Positions 8,713 to 17,471 of a DNA stretch of 64,000 bases are shown in pieces. This DNA comes from Agromyces larvae. GTDB taxonomy: Bacteria > Actinomycetota > Actinomycetes > Actinomycetales > Microbacteriaceae. Made by a program: the position numbers and the translations under genes. Each line of letters starts with the position of its first letter. Position 1 is the stretch's first letter. The stretch is taken from positions 1,736,001 through 1,800,000 of the forward strand of contig NZ_CP094528.1 in assembly GCF_022811705.1 (NCBI RefSeq), written 5' to 3'. The notes below the pieces were generated by a model. The model was not told the DNA's origin. It searched no databases and saw only the letters and a list, made by a program, of their open reading frames with translations.

Positions 8713-9318
8713 TCAGCGCGCGAGCAGCGCGGCGACGCGGCCCAGCGACTGCTCGTCCTCGAACGCCGAGCCGAGGGCCACCACGCGGCATCCGGCGTCG
8801 AGGAATCCGGTCGCGTTCTCGGCCGACACCCCGCCGGTCGCGACGAACGACACGTTCGGGAACGGACCGTGCATCGCCCGGATCCAGCCGGGTCCGAGCT
8901 CGGACGCGGGGAACGCCTTCAGCCAGGTGAGTCCCTCGCGCACCGCCGCCTGCACCTCGGTACCGGTCGCGACGCCCGGGATGTGCGGAAGCCCGGCCGC
9001 CACCGATGCCGCGACCACGTCGCGATCCAAGCCCGGGGCGACGGTGAACGTCGCCCCCGCCCGGCGGACCGCCTCGACCTGCTCGACCGAGATGACGGTG
9101 CCCGCACCCACGCCGAGGCCGCGTTCGCGGCCCGCCGCCACGATCGCCTCGAGCACCGGCAGGTCGTCGGCCGACATCACCGGCACCTCGACGACCCGCA
9201 CGCCGTTGTCCCAGGCCGACTCGCAGAGCCGCAGGGTCTGCTCGAGACCGCGACCGCGGAAGATGCCCATCGCGCGCGTGCTCGCGAACGCCCGCTCGAA
9301 GAAGTCATTCCAGTCCAT
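8713..9318 (-). CDS. eda: 2-keto-3-deoxy-6-phosphogluconate (KDPG) aldolase
   Basis: Splits KDPG into pyruvate and glyceraldehyde 3-phosphate, the last step of uronate degradation. 201 residues, normal for this class I aldolase. E44 (VVEVPV) and Schiff-base lysine K134 (LKAFPASELGP) are in place, with GAGTV and the phosphate loop VATGGV. GGGAG lies five bases before the ATG. The 14-base overlap with kdgK makes a coupled kinase-aldolase pair, last in the gntK-manD-kdgK-eda string. A KDPGal aldolase is possible, but ManD and KDG kinase next to it favour KDPG. Confidence 0.9.
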   Translation of the reverse strand: MDWNDFFERAFASTRAMGIFRGRGLEQTLRLCESAWDNGVRVVEVPVMSADDLPVLEAIVAAGRERGLGVGAGTVISVEQVEAVRRAGATFTVAPGLDRDVVAASVAAGLPHIPGVATGTEVQAAVREGLTWLKAFPASELGPGWIRAMHGPFPNVSFVATGGVSAENATGFLDAGCRVVALGSAFEDEQSLGRVAALLAR

Positions 9319-10261
9319 CGACGCTCCCTGCGTGAGATTCGACCGCACCGGCGCCCGGCGCGGCATGATCGGTCGGGCTCCGCAGCACCGCCGCGGCGAG
9401 CGCATGGCCCGCCGAGAGCCGCCCCGCGGCGTCCTCGCCGCGCAGCGACGCCGCGATCCATCCGGCGGCGAACCCGTCGCCGGCTCCGACCGACTCGACG
9501 ACCTCGACCGGTGGTGTGGCCACGCGAACCACCGTATCGCCCGCGAACTCGACCGCCTCGTGCTCGGCGTCCTTCACGACGACGTGCGGCACGTCGGGCA
9601 GCAGCTCGCGCACCGCGTCCGCGTCAGCGGTGCCCCACAGCCGTTCGGCTTCGTCGCGGCCGACGAAGACCACGTCGGCGGCGCGCGCGAGGTGCAGCAG
9701 TTCGGTCGCGGCCCGCTCGGGCGAGGGCCAGAGCACCGGGCGGTGGTTCACGTCGAAGCTCACGATCGACGAGCCCAGGCGCCGCTCGACGACGACCGCG
9801 TCGAGGAGTCGCCGGCACGAGTCCGACAGCGCCGCGGTGATGCCCGACACGTGCACGAGCCGGGGCGCGGGCAGGACGTCGAGATCCGCGGCGTCCATCG
9901 TGGAGGCCGCCGATCCGGCACGGTAGTAGGCCACCTCCGACCGGCCGTCGAGGGGGCGCTTGAACATGACCCCGGTCGGCGCCGCATCGGTGCGTCGCAC
10001 CAGGGATGTGTCGACGCCTCGGGCCGCGAGCCCGTCGGCGAGCAGATCGCCGATCGCGTCGGCCCCGAGCCGGCTGTACCAGGCGGCCCGCAGGCCCAGC
10101 CCGGAGCATCCGACCGCGACGTTCGCCTCGGCGCCCGCCGGACTGATCGTCATCGCCGAGCCGAGCGCGAAGGGCGCGCCGGCGGCGGGGGCGACGAGCA
10201 GCATCGTCTCGCCGATGGCGAGAACGTCGGGCGCCTCGGGGTCAGCGGATGCCGCGCTCAC
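9305..10261 (-). CDS. kdgK: 2-keto-3-deoxygluconate kinase (PfkB family)
   Basis: Phosphorylates KDG to KDPG using ATP. 318 residues with the PfkB layout: N-terminal GETMLLVAP, glycine-rich [15 protein letters not shown] near residue 43, and [10 protein letters not shown] with catalytic base about D262. Assignment to KDG rather than another sugar rests on the tight linkage to mannonate dehydratase upstream (GTGA overlap) and KDPG aldolase downstream (14-base overlap). Start GTG at 10261. Confidence 0.88.
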   Translation of the reverse strand: MSAASADPEAPDVLAIGETMLLVAPAAGAPFALGSAMTISPAGAEANVAVGCSGLGLRAAWYSRLGADAIGDLLADGLAARGVDTSLVRRTDAAPTGVMFKRPLDGRSEVAYYRAGSAASTMDAADLDVLPAPRLVHVSGITAALSDSCRRLLDAVVVERRLGSSIVSFDVNHRPVLWPSPERAATELLHLARAADVVFVGRDEAERLWGTADADAVRELLPDVPHVVVKDAEHEAVEFAGDTVVRVATPPVEVVESVGAGDGFAAGWIAASLRGEDAAGRLSAGHALAAAVLRSPTDHAAPGAGAVESHAGSVDGLE

Positions 10262-11487
10262 CAGTCGTGCACCGTCCCGTCGTGCAGCCGGTTGAACGGC
10301 AGGTACGCCGTCTGGTACGGGTACGCGGCCGCGGCCTCGAGGTCGAGCTCGACGCCGATGCCGGGCTGGTCGCCCGGGTGCAGCAGTCCGTCCTCGAACG
10401 TGAACGACTGGCGGAACACCTGGTTCGTCGCCTCGCCGTGTCGCATGTACTCCTGGATGCCGAAGTTGTGGATCGCCAGGCCGAGGTGCATCGCCGCCGC
10501 CATGCCGACCGGCGAGATGTCGGTCGGACCGTGCATGCCCGACTTGATCTGGTACTGCGCGGCGAAGTCGAGGATCTTCTTCAGGTGCGTGATGCCGCCC
10601 GTGTGGGTGACCGCCGAGCGCACGTAGTCGATGAGCTGCTCGCGGATGATCTGCTGGTAGTCCCACACCGTGTTGAACACCTCGCCGATCGCGAGCGGCG
10701 TCGTGGTGTGCTGCCGCACGAGCCGCAGCGCCTCCTGGTTCTCGGCGGGCGTGGCGTCCTCGAGCCAGAACAGGTCGTAGGGCTCGAGCGCCTTGCCGAG
10801 CTTCGCCGCCTGGATCGGGGTCATCCGGTGGTGGCCGTCGTGCAGCAGCGGCAACTCGGGGCCGAACTCGTTGCGCACCGCCTCGAACACCGTGGGAACG
10901 TGACGCAGGTAGGCGCGCGTGTCCCAGTCCTCCTCCACCGGCAGCGCGGCCCGCTGCGCGGGCTCGTAGTCGTAGCGCTTGCCACTGACCTGCTTCTGCG
11001 CTGCGACGCCGTAGACGGCGCGCAGGCCCGGGATCGCGGTCTGCACGCGGATCGCCCGGAAGCCGAGGCTCTGGTGGTGGCGGATCGAGTCGAACAGCTC
11101 GGGCAGGTCGCGTCCGCTGGCGTGGCCGTAGGCGAGCAGCCCGGTGCGGCTCGCACCGCCGAGCAACTGGTACAGAGGCATCCCGGCGGCCTTCGCCTTG
11201 ATGTCCCACAGCGCGACGTCGACGGCCGCGATCGCGGCCATCGTCACCGGGCCGCGGCGCCAGTAGGCGCTGCGGTAGAGGAACTGCCAGGTGTCCTCGA
11301 TGCGGTGCGCGTCGCGGCCGATGAGCAGCGGCACCACGTGCTCCTGCAGGTAGGCGACGACCGACAGCTCGCGGCCGTTCAGGGTCGCGTCGCCGAGGCC
11401 GACGATGCCGTCGTCGGTCACGAGTCGGAGGGTGACGAAATTGCGGTCGGGGCTGGTGACGATGACGTCGGCCTGTTCGATGATCAC
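10258..11487 (-). CDS. manD: D-mannonate dehydratase, ManD (enolase superfamily)
   Basis: Converts D-mannonate to 2-keto-3-deoxygluconate. 409 residues, close to the ManD norm. Metal ligands and catalytic groups appear in order: DGHH (second domain), [23 protein letters not shown] with the general-acid/base His, and FGIQEYM; the Arg/Tyr segment RVQT is present. It takes the role of UxuA, which is absent. GTG at 11487 starts seven bases after the gntK stop; GAGGAC lies upstream. Some ManD-like proteins act weakly or on gluconate, so activity needs the context, which is strong. Confidence 0.88.
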   Translation of the reverse strand: MIIEQADVIVTSPDRNFVTLRLVTDDGIVGLGDATLNGRELSVVAYLQEHVVPLLIGRDAHRIEDTWQFLYRSAYWRRGPVTMAAIAAVDVALWDIKAKAAGMPLYQLLGGASRTGLLAYGHASGRDLPELFDSIRHHQSLGFRAIRVQTAIPGLRAVYGVAAQKQVSGKRYDYEPAQRAALPVEEDWDTRAYLRHVPTVFEAVRNEFGPELPLLHDGHHRMTPIQAAKLGKALEPYDLFWLEDATPAENQEALRLVRQHTTTPLAIGEVFNTVWDYQQIIREQLIDYVRSAVTHTGGITHLKKILDFAAQYQIKSGMHGPTDISPVGMAAAMHLGLAIHNFGIQEYMRHGEATNQVFRQSFTFEDGLLHPGDQPGIGVELDLEAAAAYPYQTAYLPFNRLHDGTVHDW

Positions 11488-11494
11488 GCGCGGA

Positions 11495-12010
11495 TCAGTC
11501 CTCTCGTTCGAGTCGTTCGAGCGCCGAGACGACGGTCTCGACGATGGCGTCGGGGTCGAGTCGCAGATCGACGACGAGGCCGTGCTCGTCGTCGCCGAGC
11601 GCTTCGAGCGTGGCGTACTGCGACTGCAGCAGTTCGGGCGGCATGAACTCGTGGGTGCGGGCCCCGATGCGCTCGGCGACGAGCTCGATCGGTCCGGCGG
11701 GGTGCACCGTGAAGGTCTCGGGTGCCGCGACGCGCAGGCGGTCACGGTAGTCGCGTCGCAGCGCCGAGCAGGCGATCACGATGCCGTCGGATGCCTCGGC
11801 GAGCCGCCGTCCGATCTCGTCGAGCCAGGGCCGGCGCAGGTCGTCGGTCAGCGGGACGCCCGCGGCCATCCGGCGCCGGTTCTCGTCGCTGTGCAGGTCG
11901 TCGCCGTCGAGGAACGGCACGCCGAGACGGTCGGCGAGGCGTGCGCCGATCGTCGACTTGCCCGACCCCTGCACGCCCATCACGACGATGGGTGGAACCC
12001 TCCGTGGCAT
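11495..12010 (-). CDS. gntK: Gluconokinase
   Basis: Phosphorylates D-gluconate to 6-phosphogluconate. 171 residues, standard for the short GntK/IdnK family, with the P-loop GVQGSGKST at 12-20, [18 protein letters not shown], and the family motif [23 protein letters not shown] precedes the ATG. It is first of the gntK-manD-kdgK-eda string and lies 77 bases downstream of a LacI-type operator. Its product can enter the pentose phosphate route through Gnd, also in this window. Confidence 0.93.
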   Translation of the reverse strand: MPRRVPPIVVMGVQGSGKSTIGARLADRLGVPFLDGDDLHSDENRRRMAAGVPLTDDLRRPWLDEIGRRLAEASDGIVIACSALRRDYRDRLRVAAPETFTVHPAGPIELVAERIGARTHEFMPPELLQSQYATLEALGDDEHGLVVDLRLDPDAIVETVVSALERLERED

Positions 12011-12086
12011 CCGTACCTCTCCTCAACGACCCCTCGACCGCTCGACGAGACCCTGACCAGAGAACCTAGGGCACGCGCGCCCAGCG

Positions 12087-12100
12087 TGCAAACGATTACA
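12087..12100. promoter_or_regulatory. LacI-family operator upstream of gntK
   Basis: TGCAAACGATTACA fits the LacI/GalR consensus TGnAAnCGnTTnCA at every fixed position. It lies in the 154-base gap between uxuB and gntK, where an internal promoter for gntK-manD-kdgK-eda would be. A close match occurs beside the LacI gene at 16380-16393. Confidence 0.75.
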
Positions 12101-12164
12101 TGGCGGGTGCGCCCGCCGAGCAGCGGGGAGGGGCTCGACACGACCCCCTCGCCCGTCGCGACGA

Positions 12165-13403
12165 TCACGGCGTCGCTCCCCGAGGCGGACGGACACCGTC
12201 GGCGCCGGCCGCGGCGGCGAGGACGGCCATGGCGGCGCCGGCGCCGGGCGGGGCCGCCTCGAGGGTGGAGGCCGGGGCATCGGTGGGCCCGAACCGCCGC
12301 ACGTACTCGACCCAGTCGGCGAGCACTCGCAGCTGCTCCGCGCCGTCGGCGAGGCCCGCCGCCCGGCGGCGCTCGAGCGGGTCGAGGACGCGGGGAGCGA
12401 GCTTGAAGGCGCCGTCGCGGCCGATCTGCTCGAGCGAGTGCCGGATGCGGGGGTTCGCGAAGCGAAGCCTGAGGGCCGACGCGGCCGAGTCGAGGTCGGC
12501 GGCCGGCAGGTCGATGACCGCGCGCTGCTCCTCCCACAGCCGCTCGACGCGGTCGCGCAGCGCCGGGTCGGCGAACGCGGCATCCACCGTCTCGTGCCCG
12601 CGCAGCCGGCCCGCGTACGCGAGCAGCGAGTGCGCGGCGTTCAGGAGCCAGAGCTTGCGCTGCTCGAACGGCTCGAGGTCGTCGACGAACCGGGCGCCGG
12701 CGAGCTCCCACCCGGGTCGGCCGGCTGGGAACCGACCCGCCAGCACCCACTCGCTGAACGGCTCGGCGACGACCGGCATCGCGTCGTGCCATCCGGTGAG
12801 CGCGTGGACGGCACGGCGGTCGGCGTCGGTGGTCGCCGGGGTGATGCGGTCGACGACGGTGTCGACGAACGAGACCTGCTCGCGGATCCAGTCGGCCGAC
12901 TCGGGGTCGGCGGCGGTCGCGGCCTCGAGCACGGCCGCTCGCAGCAGGCGCCCGTTGCCGCGCAGGTTGTCGCACGCGACCACCGCGAGCGGCCCCGCCC
13001 CGGCCCGCCGTCGGGCGGCGAGACCGGCCGCGATGCGGGCCGGCGCCGCGCCGCGGTATCCGCCCTCGGTGATGGTGACCGTGAGCACTGCGACCTCGGG
13101 AGCGGCCAGCACCGCCTGCCACGTCACCGCGTCGCCGCCGTCGTGCGCGGCGACGATCGACTCGACGAGCGTCGCGCGGTCGCCGTCGGCATCGCGCTCG
13201 AGCAGGGTGTACACGCCGCCCTGCGCGGCGAGCGCGGTCGCGGTGTCGGGTCGGCGTCCGGTGAAGGCCGCGATGCCCCAGCCGTCGCCCTCGGCCGCCG
13301 CGTTCGCCCGGTGCGTGTACCAGGCCTGGTGGGCGCGGTGGAAGGCGCCGAGCCCGAGGTGCGCGAGCCTCGTGGACGGGCGGGTCGTGCGCTCAGGCGG
13401 CAC
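12165..13403 (-). CDS. uxuB: Fructuronate reductase (D-mannonate oxidoreductase), long-chain mannitol dehydrogenase family
   Basis: Reduces D-fructuronate to D-mannonate with NADH, linking UxaC to ManD. 412 residues. HLGLGAFHRAHQAWY is the N-terminal nucleotide-binding motif, TITEGGY and CDNLRGNG are family marks, and KLWLLNAAHSLLAYAG carries the catalytic lysine and histidine. The GTG at 13403 overlaps the upstream epimerase gene by 11 bases. Mannitol or altronate dehydrogenase are alternatives within the family; UxaC and ManD in the same locus favour UxuB. Confidence 0.85.
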   Translation of the reverse strand: MPPERTTRPSTRLAHLGLGAFHRAHQAWYTHRANAAAEGDGWGIAAFTGRRPDTATALAAQGGVYTLLERDADGDRATLVESIVAAHDGGDAVTWQAVLAAPEVAVLTVTITEGGYRGAAPARIAAGLAARRRAGAGPLAVVACDNLRGNGRLLRAAVLEAATAADPESADWIREQVSFVDTVVDRITPATTDADRRAVHALTGWHDAMPVVAEPFSEWVLAGRFPAGRPGWELAGARFVDDLEPFEQRKLWLLNAAHSLLAYAGRLRGHETVDAAFADPALRDRVERLWEEQRAVIDLPAADLDSAASALRLRFANPRIRHSLEQIGRDGAFKLAPRVLDPLERRRAAGLADGAEQLRVLADWVEYVRRFGPTDAPASTLEAAPPGAGAAMAVLAAAAGADGVRPPRGATP

Positions 13404-14259
13404 GGCGGTCGTGCACGAGCCCGACGACGTCGCGCAGGTAGGCGAGGTTGTCGCGCGTGCGTTCGGCGAGCGGCAGCTCGGTCGAGAAGTCCTCGATCGC
13501 CACCCATCCGTCGTATCCGAACTCGGCGAGCGCCGTGAAATAGCCGAGCACGTCGCCCTGGCCGGTGCGCAGCGGCGCCCACTCCTCGCGCCACACGACG
13601 GATCCGTCGGCGCGGCGGTCGCCGGTCGGGCGCCACGCGGCGTTCTTCACGTGCACGTGAGCGAGGTACTCGCCGAGCAGCTGGAACGACGAGAGCGGGT
13701 CCTCCTGGCCCTCGATCACGAGGTTGCCGAGGTCGTGGATGACGCCCACGGCCGCCGGGTCGAGGCCGTCGACGAGCCGGAACGCCGCCGATGCCGACGC
13801 CGTGATGGTGCGGTGGTGCAGCTCGACGATCGCCTTCACGCCGTGGAACGCGGCCCGCTCGGCGGCCCACTCGAGGTCGTCGCGGGTGCGTGCGAACAGC
13901 TCGCGGTATTCGCCGCTGCCCGTCGCCGGCATCGTGACGCGCACCTGGCGTGCGCCGAGCGCGGCCGTCGCGGCGAGCATCCGCTCGACGCCGTCGTGGT
14001 CGGCGGCCTTCGCGTACCCGCCGACGCCGCTGAAGTCCAGGCCGGCGGCGCGGGTGAGCTGCGCGATCACGGGCACGGATGCCTCGAGCCCGGTCATCGG
14101 CACGGTCGCGCGGTTGCCCGCCCAGAACCCGGGCGGGTCGGCGGGCTCCTGGTCGGTCACGCGCCACTCGACGCCGTCCCAGCCCTGGTCGGCGAGGATG
14201 CGCACAGCCTCCTCGGGCGTCCAGTCGGGGGTGGATGCGGTGAAGACCGAGAATCTCAC
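13393..14259 (-). CDS. Sugar phosphate isomerase/epimerase-like TIM barrel protein
   Basis: 288 residues of the xylose-isomerase-like TIM barrel family (AP_endonuc_2 fold). Metal-site elements are visible: VELHHRT (Glu, His-His), VIHDLGN (His-Asp), HVHVKNAAWR, and a C-terminal AIEDFS (Glu). Such proteins epimerise or isomerise unphosphorylated sugars or ketoacids; the substrate is unknown. The GTG at 14259 overlaps the upstream oxidoreductase stop by four bases and the 3' end overlaps uxuB, so it is coupled to the uronate unit. Confidence 0.72.
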   Translation of the reverse strand: MRFSVFTASTPDWTPEEAVRILADQGWDGVEWRVTDQEPADPPGFWAGNRATVPMTGLEASVPVIAQLTRAAGLDFSGVGGYAKAADHDGVERMLAATAALGARQVRVTMPATGSGEYRELFARTRDDLEWAAERAAFHGVKAIVELHHRTITASASAAFRLVDGLDPAAVGVIHDLGNLVIEGQEDPLSSFQLLGEYLAHVHVKNAAWRPTGDRRADGSVVWREEWAPLRTGQGDVLGYFTALAEFGYDGWVAIEDFSTELPLAERTRDNLAYLRDVVGLVHDRRAA

Positions 14260-15455
14260 GCTGCGGCTCCTCTGTGCTGTTCGTCGGCGGGTTCGTCGGG
14301 ACTGGGCGCTGCCGCGATGGGTTCGTCGTCGTAGGCGCCCGCGAGCACGTCCTCGACGAGCACCGACCGGCCGAGCCGGGCCGAGAGGTAGACCGCGCGC
14401 ACCACGGCGAGCGCGAGCACCGCGTCTGCGACGGTGACGCCCGGCCGCTCGCCGTCGCGGATGCTCGACACGAGGTCGGCGTACTGACGGGCATGGCCGA
14501 TCACGAAGGCGTCGGCGGGCTTGGCCGCGCCGGCCAGCTCGCCGGCCGGCACCCACTCGGCCGCCTGGTTGCGCGCGGCGGCGCCGTCGGCGACATCCGT
14601 GTCCTCCCGGGCGTGGAGGTACTCGAGCTGGTCGTCGTGGATCACGGCCGAGCCGAGCGAGCCGAGCACGTGGAGCCGTACGCCGGTGCCCGGGTAGGCC
14701 GCGGTCGTCGCGTGCAGCACCGCGAGGGCGCCCGATTCGAAGCGCACGGTCGCGACCGCGACGTCCTCGACCTCGATGCGCTCGTGGGCGAGCCTGGCGG
14801 TCTGCGCCGAGACCTCGACCGGGCGGCCGAGGAACCAGAGCAGCAGGTCGACGGTGTGCACGCCCTGGTTCATGAGCGCGCCGCCGCCGTCGAGCTCCCA
14901 GGTGCCGCGCCAGTGTCCGGAGTCGTAGTACGCCTGGCTGCGCCACCAGGCGACCGAGGCGATCGCGCTCGTGATGCGTCCGAGTCCGCCGGCGTGCAGG
15001 GCCCGGGCGACCGCGACCGAGGCCGGGTCGAACCGGTGCTGGCTGATGACCGAGACCAGGCGGCCGTCGCGCGCGGCATCGGCGGCGAGTCGCTCGATGC
15101 GCCTGGCCCGCGCGAGGTCGACATCGAGCGGCTTCTCGATGACGACGTGCGCACCGGCCTCGACCGCCGCGGCGGCCTGTTCGACGTGCATGCCGCTCGG
15201 CGTGCAGATCACCACGAGGTCGGGGCGGGCCTGCTCGAGCGCGTCGGCGAGGTCGGGGAAGACCTCGGGGCGCGGCGCGCCGAGTTCGTCGACCACGGCG
15301 TCGGCGAGTCGTTCGGCCGCCTCGGCGACCGGGTCGACGAGCACGGCGACGTCGACGCCGTCGACCCTCGCGATCGCCCTCGCGTGGTTGAGCCCGATGA
15401 TTCCGCAGCCGACGATGGCTGCGCGCAGTGTCGTGGTCATCGCTGTGCTGGTCAT
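14256..15455 (-). CDS. Gfo/Idh/MocA family oxidoreductase
   Basis: 399 residues. N-terminal Rossmann motif IVGCGIIGLNHARAI, then VVICTPSGMHVEQAAAAVEAGAHVVIEKPLDVD with the EKP lysine conserved, and the C-terminal GALMNQGVHTVDLLLWFLG with the catalytic-type histidine. Expected to oxidise or reduce a sugar, polyol or glycoside with NAD(P). ATG at 15455 overlaps the upstream epimerase stop by four bases. The pairing with an epimerase on each side suggests oxidation at a ring carbon followed by isomerisation. Substrate not determined. Confidence 0.8.
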   Translation of the reverse strand: MTSTAMTTTLRAAIVGCGIIGLNHARAIARVDGVDVAVLVDPVAEAAERLADAVVDELGAPRPEVFPDLADALEQARPDLVVICTPSGMHVEQAAAAVEAGAHVVIEKPLDVDLARARRIERLAADAARDGRLVSVISQHRFDPASVAVARALHAGGLGRITSAIASVAWWRSQAYYDSGHWRGTWELDGGGALMNQGVHTVDLLLWFLGRPVEVSAQTARLAHERIEVEDVAVATVRFESGALAVLHATTAAYPGTGVRLHVLGSLGSAVIHDDQLEYLHAREDTDVADGAAARNQAAEWVPAGELAGAAKPADAFVIGHARQYADLVSSIRDGERPGVTVADAVLALAVVRAVYLSARLGRSVLVEDVLAGAYDDEPIAAAPSPDEPADEQHRGAAA

Positions 15456-16300
15456 GTCAGGCCGACCCCGATCCTCTCCGTGAGTGCGCGGAACGCGCGT
15501 GCGGCGCGGCCGAACCCGGCCGGGCCGGAATAGCCGCTCGAGTGCCCGGCGACGACCAGGTGCGGCTCGAGCGACGCGAAGCCCTCGTACCCGTCGTCGC
15601 GGAGCGCGGTGACCGTCTCGAGCAGCTCGCCGTCGCCGTCGCCGGCGGGAACGACCTCGCCGGTCGCCGCGACGGCGTCCTTGACCTGCAGGTAGGCGAG
15701 GTGCGGACGCAGCAGCGCGTACCCGTCGGTGTACGGGCGCACGCCGACCTGCACGAAGTTCGCGTTGTCCCATGCGACCCGCAGCCGCTCGGATCCGACC
15801 GACTCGACGACGTCGCGCACCCGCTCGGGCACGTCGCCGTAGATCTCCTTCTCGTTCTCGTGCACGAGCGTGACGCCCTCGCGCTCGGCGAGCCGGGCGA
15901 GCGCCGACATCCGCTCGAGCACGTCGTCGCGCACGTCGGCGGGCGTGCGCCCCTCGGCCCGGTAGAACGAGAAGACGCGGATGTACGAGGCATCCAGACG
16001 GTGCGCGGCCGCGATCGCCCGGCCGAGCCGCTCGAGCTCGTGCTCGACCGGCAACTCGACCGGGGCCTTGCCCACCGGCGAGGCGATCGCCGAGACCGCC
16101 ATGCCGCGCCCGGCCACGAGGCCCGCGAGCTCGTCGAGGCGTTCGGGCGCGAGGTCGACGATGTTGACGCCCCAGGCGCTGCGCACCTCGATGCACTCGG
16201 CGCCCACCGCCTGCAGCACGGCCAGCTGCACGGCGGGATCGGGATCGATCTCGTCGCCGAAGCCGGTCAGGCGCCATGTCGTCGCTGGCCGATCGCTCAA
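15452..16300 (-). CDS. Sugar phosphate isomerase/epimerase-like TIM barrel protein, first of the minus-strand uronate unit
   Basis: 282 residues, xylose-isomerase-like TIM barrel. LVHENEKEIYG (metal Glu), RVAWDNANFVQVG (Asp), LQVKDAV and FASLEPHL (Glu) mark the active site. TTG at 16300 is chosen as start because GGAGAG lies about seven bases upstream and no in-frame ATG or GTG fits. It heads a run of overlapping genes to uxuB and is divergent from the LacI regulator; the LacI operator is about 80 bases upstream. Substrate unknown; a uronate or ketoacid is likely from context. Confidence 0.72.
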   Translation of the reverse strand: MSDRPATTWRLTGFGDEIDPDPAVQLAVLQAVGAECIEVRSAWGVNIVDLAPERLDELAGLVAGRGMAVSAIASPVGKAPVELPVEHELERLGRAIAAAHRLDASYIRVFSFYRAEGRTPADVRDDVLERMSALARLAEREGVTLVHENEKEIYGDVPERVRDVVESVGSERLRVAWDNANFVQVGVRPYTDGYALLRPHLAYLQVKDAVAATGEVVPAGDGDGELLETVTALRDDGYEGFASLEPHLVVAGHSSGYSGPAGFGRAARAFRALTERIGVGLT

Positions 16301-16379
16301 CTGTGCTCTCCATCGAGGTGGTCGGGCGGCGCCGTGCGGGCGCCGCGGTGCTGCGACTGTATGGCGTCGGCAACCCGAC

Positions 16380-16393
16380 TGCAACCGTTTGCC
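16380..16393. promoter_or_regulatory. LacI-family operator in the divergent region
   Basis: TGCAACCGTTTGCC matches TGnAAnCGnTTnCA at all but one fixed position. It lies 31 bases before the LacI start and 80 before the epimerase gene, so one site could control both directions. The same motif upstream of gntK argues for a common regulon. Confidence 0.7.
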
Positions 16394-16424
16394 ATTTGTT
16401 GCCATCCTGTGCTTCACTCTGCGC

Positions 16425-17471
16425 ATGACCCCGCTGGAGGGCGCCGGAACGGACCGGCCGGCCACGCTCGCCGACATCGCGGCTGCCGCCGGCGTCGCCG
16501 TCTCCACCGTCTCGCGGGCGCTCAGCCATCCGGGTCGCGTGAACCGCGTCACGCGCGAGCGCATCGAGCAGGTCGCGGCCGAGCTCGACTACGTCGCGAA
16601 CGGCAACGCGCGAGCACTCTCGTCGGGCCGCACGCGCGCCATCGCCGTGCTCATCGCGGACGTCGCGAACCCCTTCTATTTCGGCGTGCTGCGCGGCACC
16701 CAGCAGCAGTCGCGCGCTGCGGGCTACACGCAGATCCTGGTCGACACCGAGGAGAGCGGCGAGCTCGAAGACGAGGTGCTGCGGCGCCTCCGGCGCAGCT
16801 ACGACGGCGCCGTGCTCGCCGCGTCGCGTCTCTCGGACCGACGACTCGCCTCCCTCGCCCAGGAGATCCCGATCGTCGCGCTCAACCGGCAGACCGCCGG
16901 GGTGCCGAGCGTCTTCATCGACAGCCCGAGCGGCGTCGAGCAGGCCCTCGAGCACCTCGTGTCGCTCGGGCACCGCCGCATCGCGTACGTCTCGGGCCCG
17001 CGCACCTCGTTCTCGAACGCGGGCCGCTGGCGCGCGATGCGCCGCGCGGGCGCCAGGCACGGCATCGATCCGATCCTGGTGGGGCCGTTCTCGTCGCGCC
17101 GGACCGCCGGCGCGGCGGCCGCCGATGCCGTGCTGAACTCCGGCGTGACGGCGTGCGTCGCGTTCAACGACCTGCTCGCCATCGGCATGCTCACGCACCT
17201 GCACGAACGCGGGGTGCGCGTGCCGGGCGACCTCTCGATCGTCGGCTGCGACGACATCTTCGGGGCCGACTTCTGCAATCCGCCGCTGACCACGCTGACG
17301 GCGCCGGTCGAGCAGGCCGGCCGCGCCGCCGTGGCGATGCTGCTCGCTCGCATCGAGGACCCGCGTCGGGCGCCCGGGAGCACCACGCTTCCCACCCACC
17401 TGACCGTGCGGGCGTCGACCGGCCCCGCGCCCGCCCCCGGCCCCGCGCCGCGACCGGGGAGCGGGCGATGA
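16425..17471 (+). CDS. LacI family regulator of the uronate locus
   Basis: 348 residues. HTH at about 14-33 (TLADIAAAAGVAVSTVSRAL) followed by the hinge helix (VANGNARALSSGRT), then a periplasmic-binding-protein-like sensor domain (ADVANPFYFGVLRG, AFNDLLAIGML, GCDDIFGADFCNPPLTTL). It overlaps uxaC by four bases (ATGA), so regulator and glucuronate isomerase are co-translated. Two matching operators flank the minus-strand uronate genes. The inducer is probably a uronate-pathway intermediate; this is inferred from neighbours. The tail is Pro/Ala-rich and likely disordered. Confidence 0.88.
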   Translation: MTPLEGAGTDRPATLADIAAAAGVAVSTVSRALSHPGRVNRVTRERIEQVAAELDYVANGNARALSSGRTRAIAVLIADVANPFYFGVLRGTQQQSRAAGYTQILVDTEESGELEDEVLRRLRRSYDGAVLAASRLSDRRLASLAQEIPIVALNRQTAGVPSVFIDSPSGVEQALEHLVSLGHRRIAYVSGPRTSFSNAGRWRAMRRAGARHGIDPILVGPFSSRRTAGAAAADAVLNSGVTACVAFNDLLAIGMLTHLHERGVRVPGDLSIVGCDDIFGADFCNPPLTTLTAPVEQAGRAAVAMLLARIEDPRRAPGSTTLPTHLTVRASTGPAPAPGPAPRPGSGR

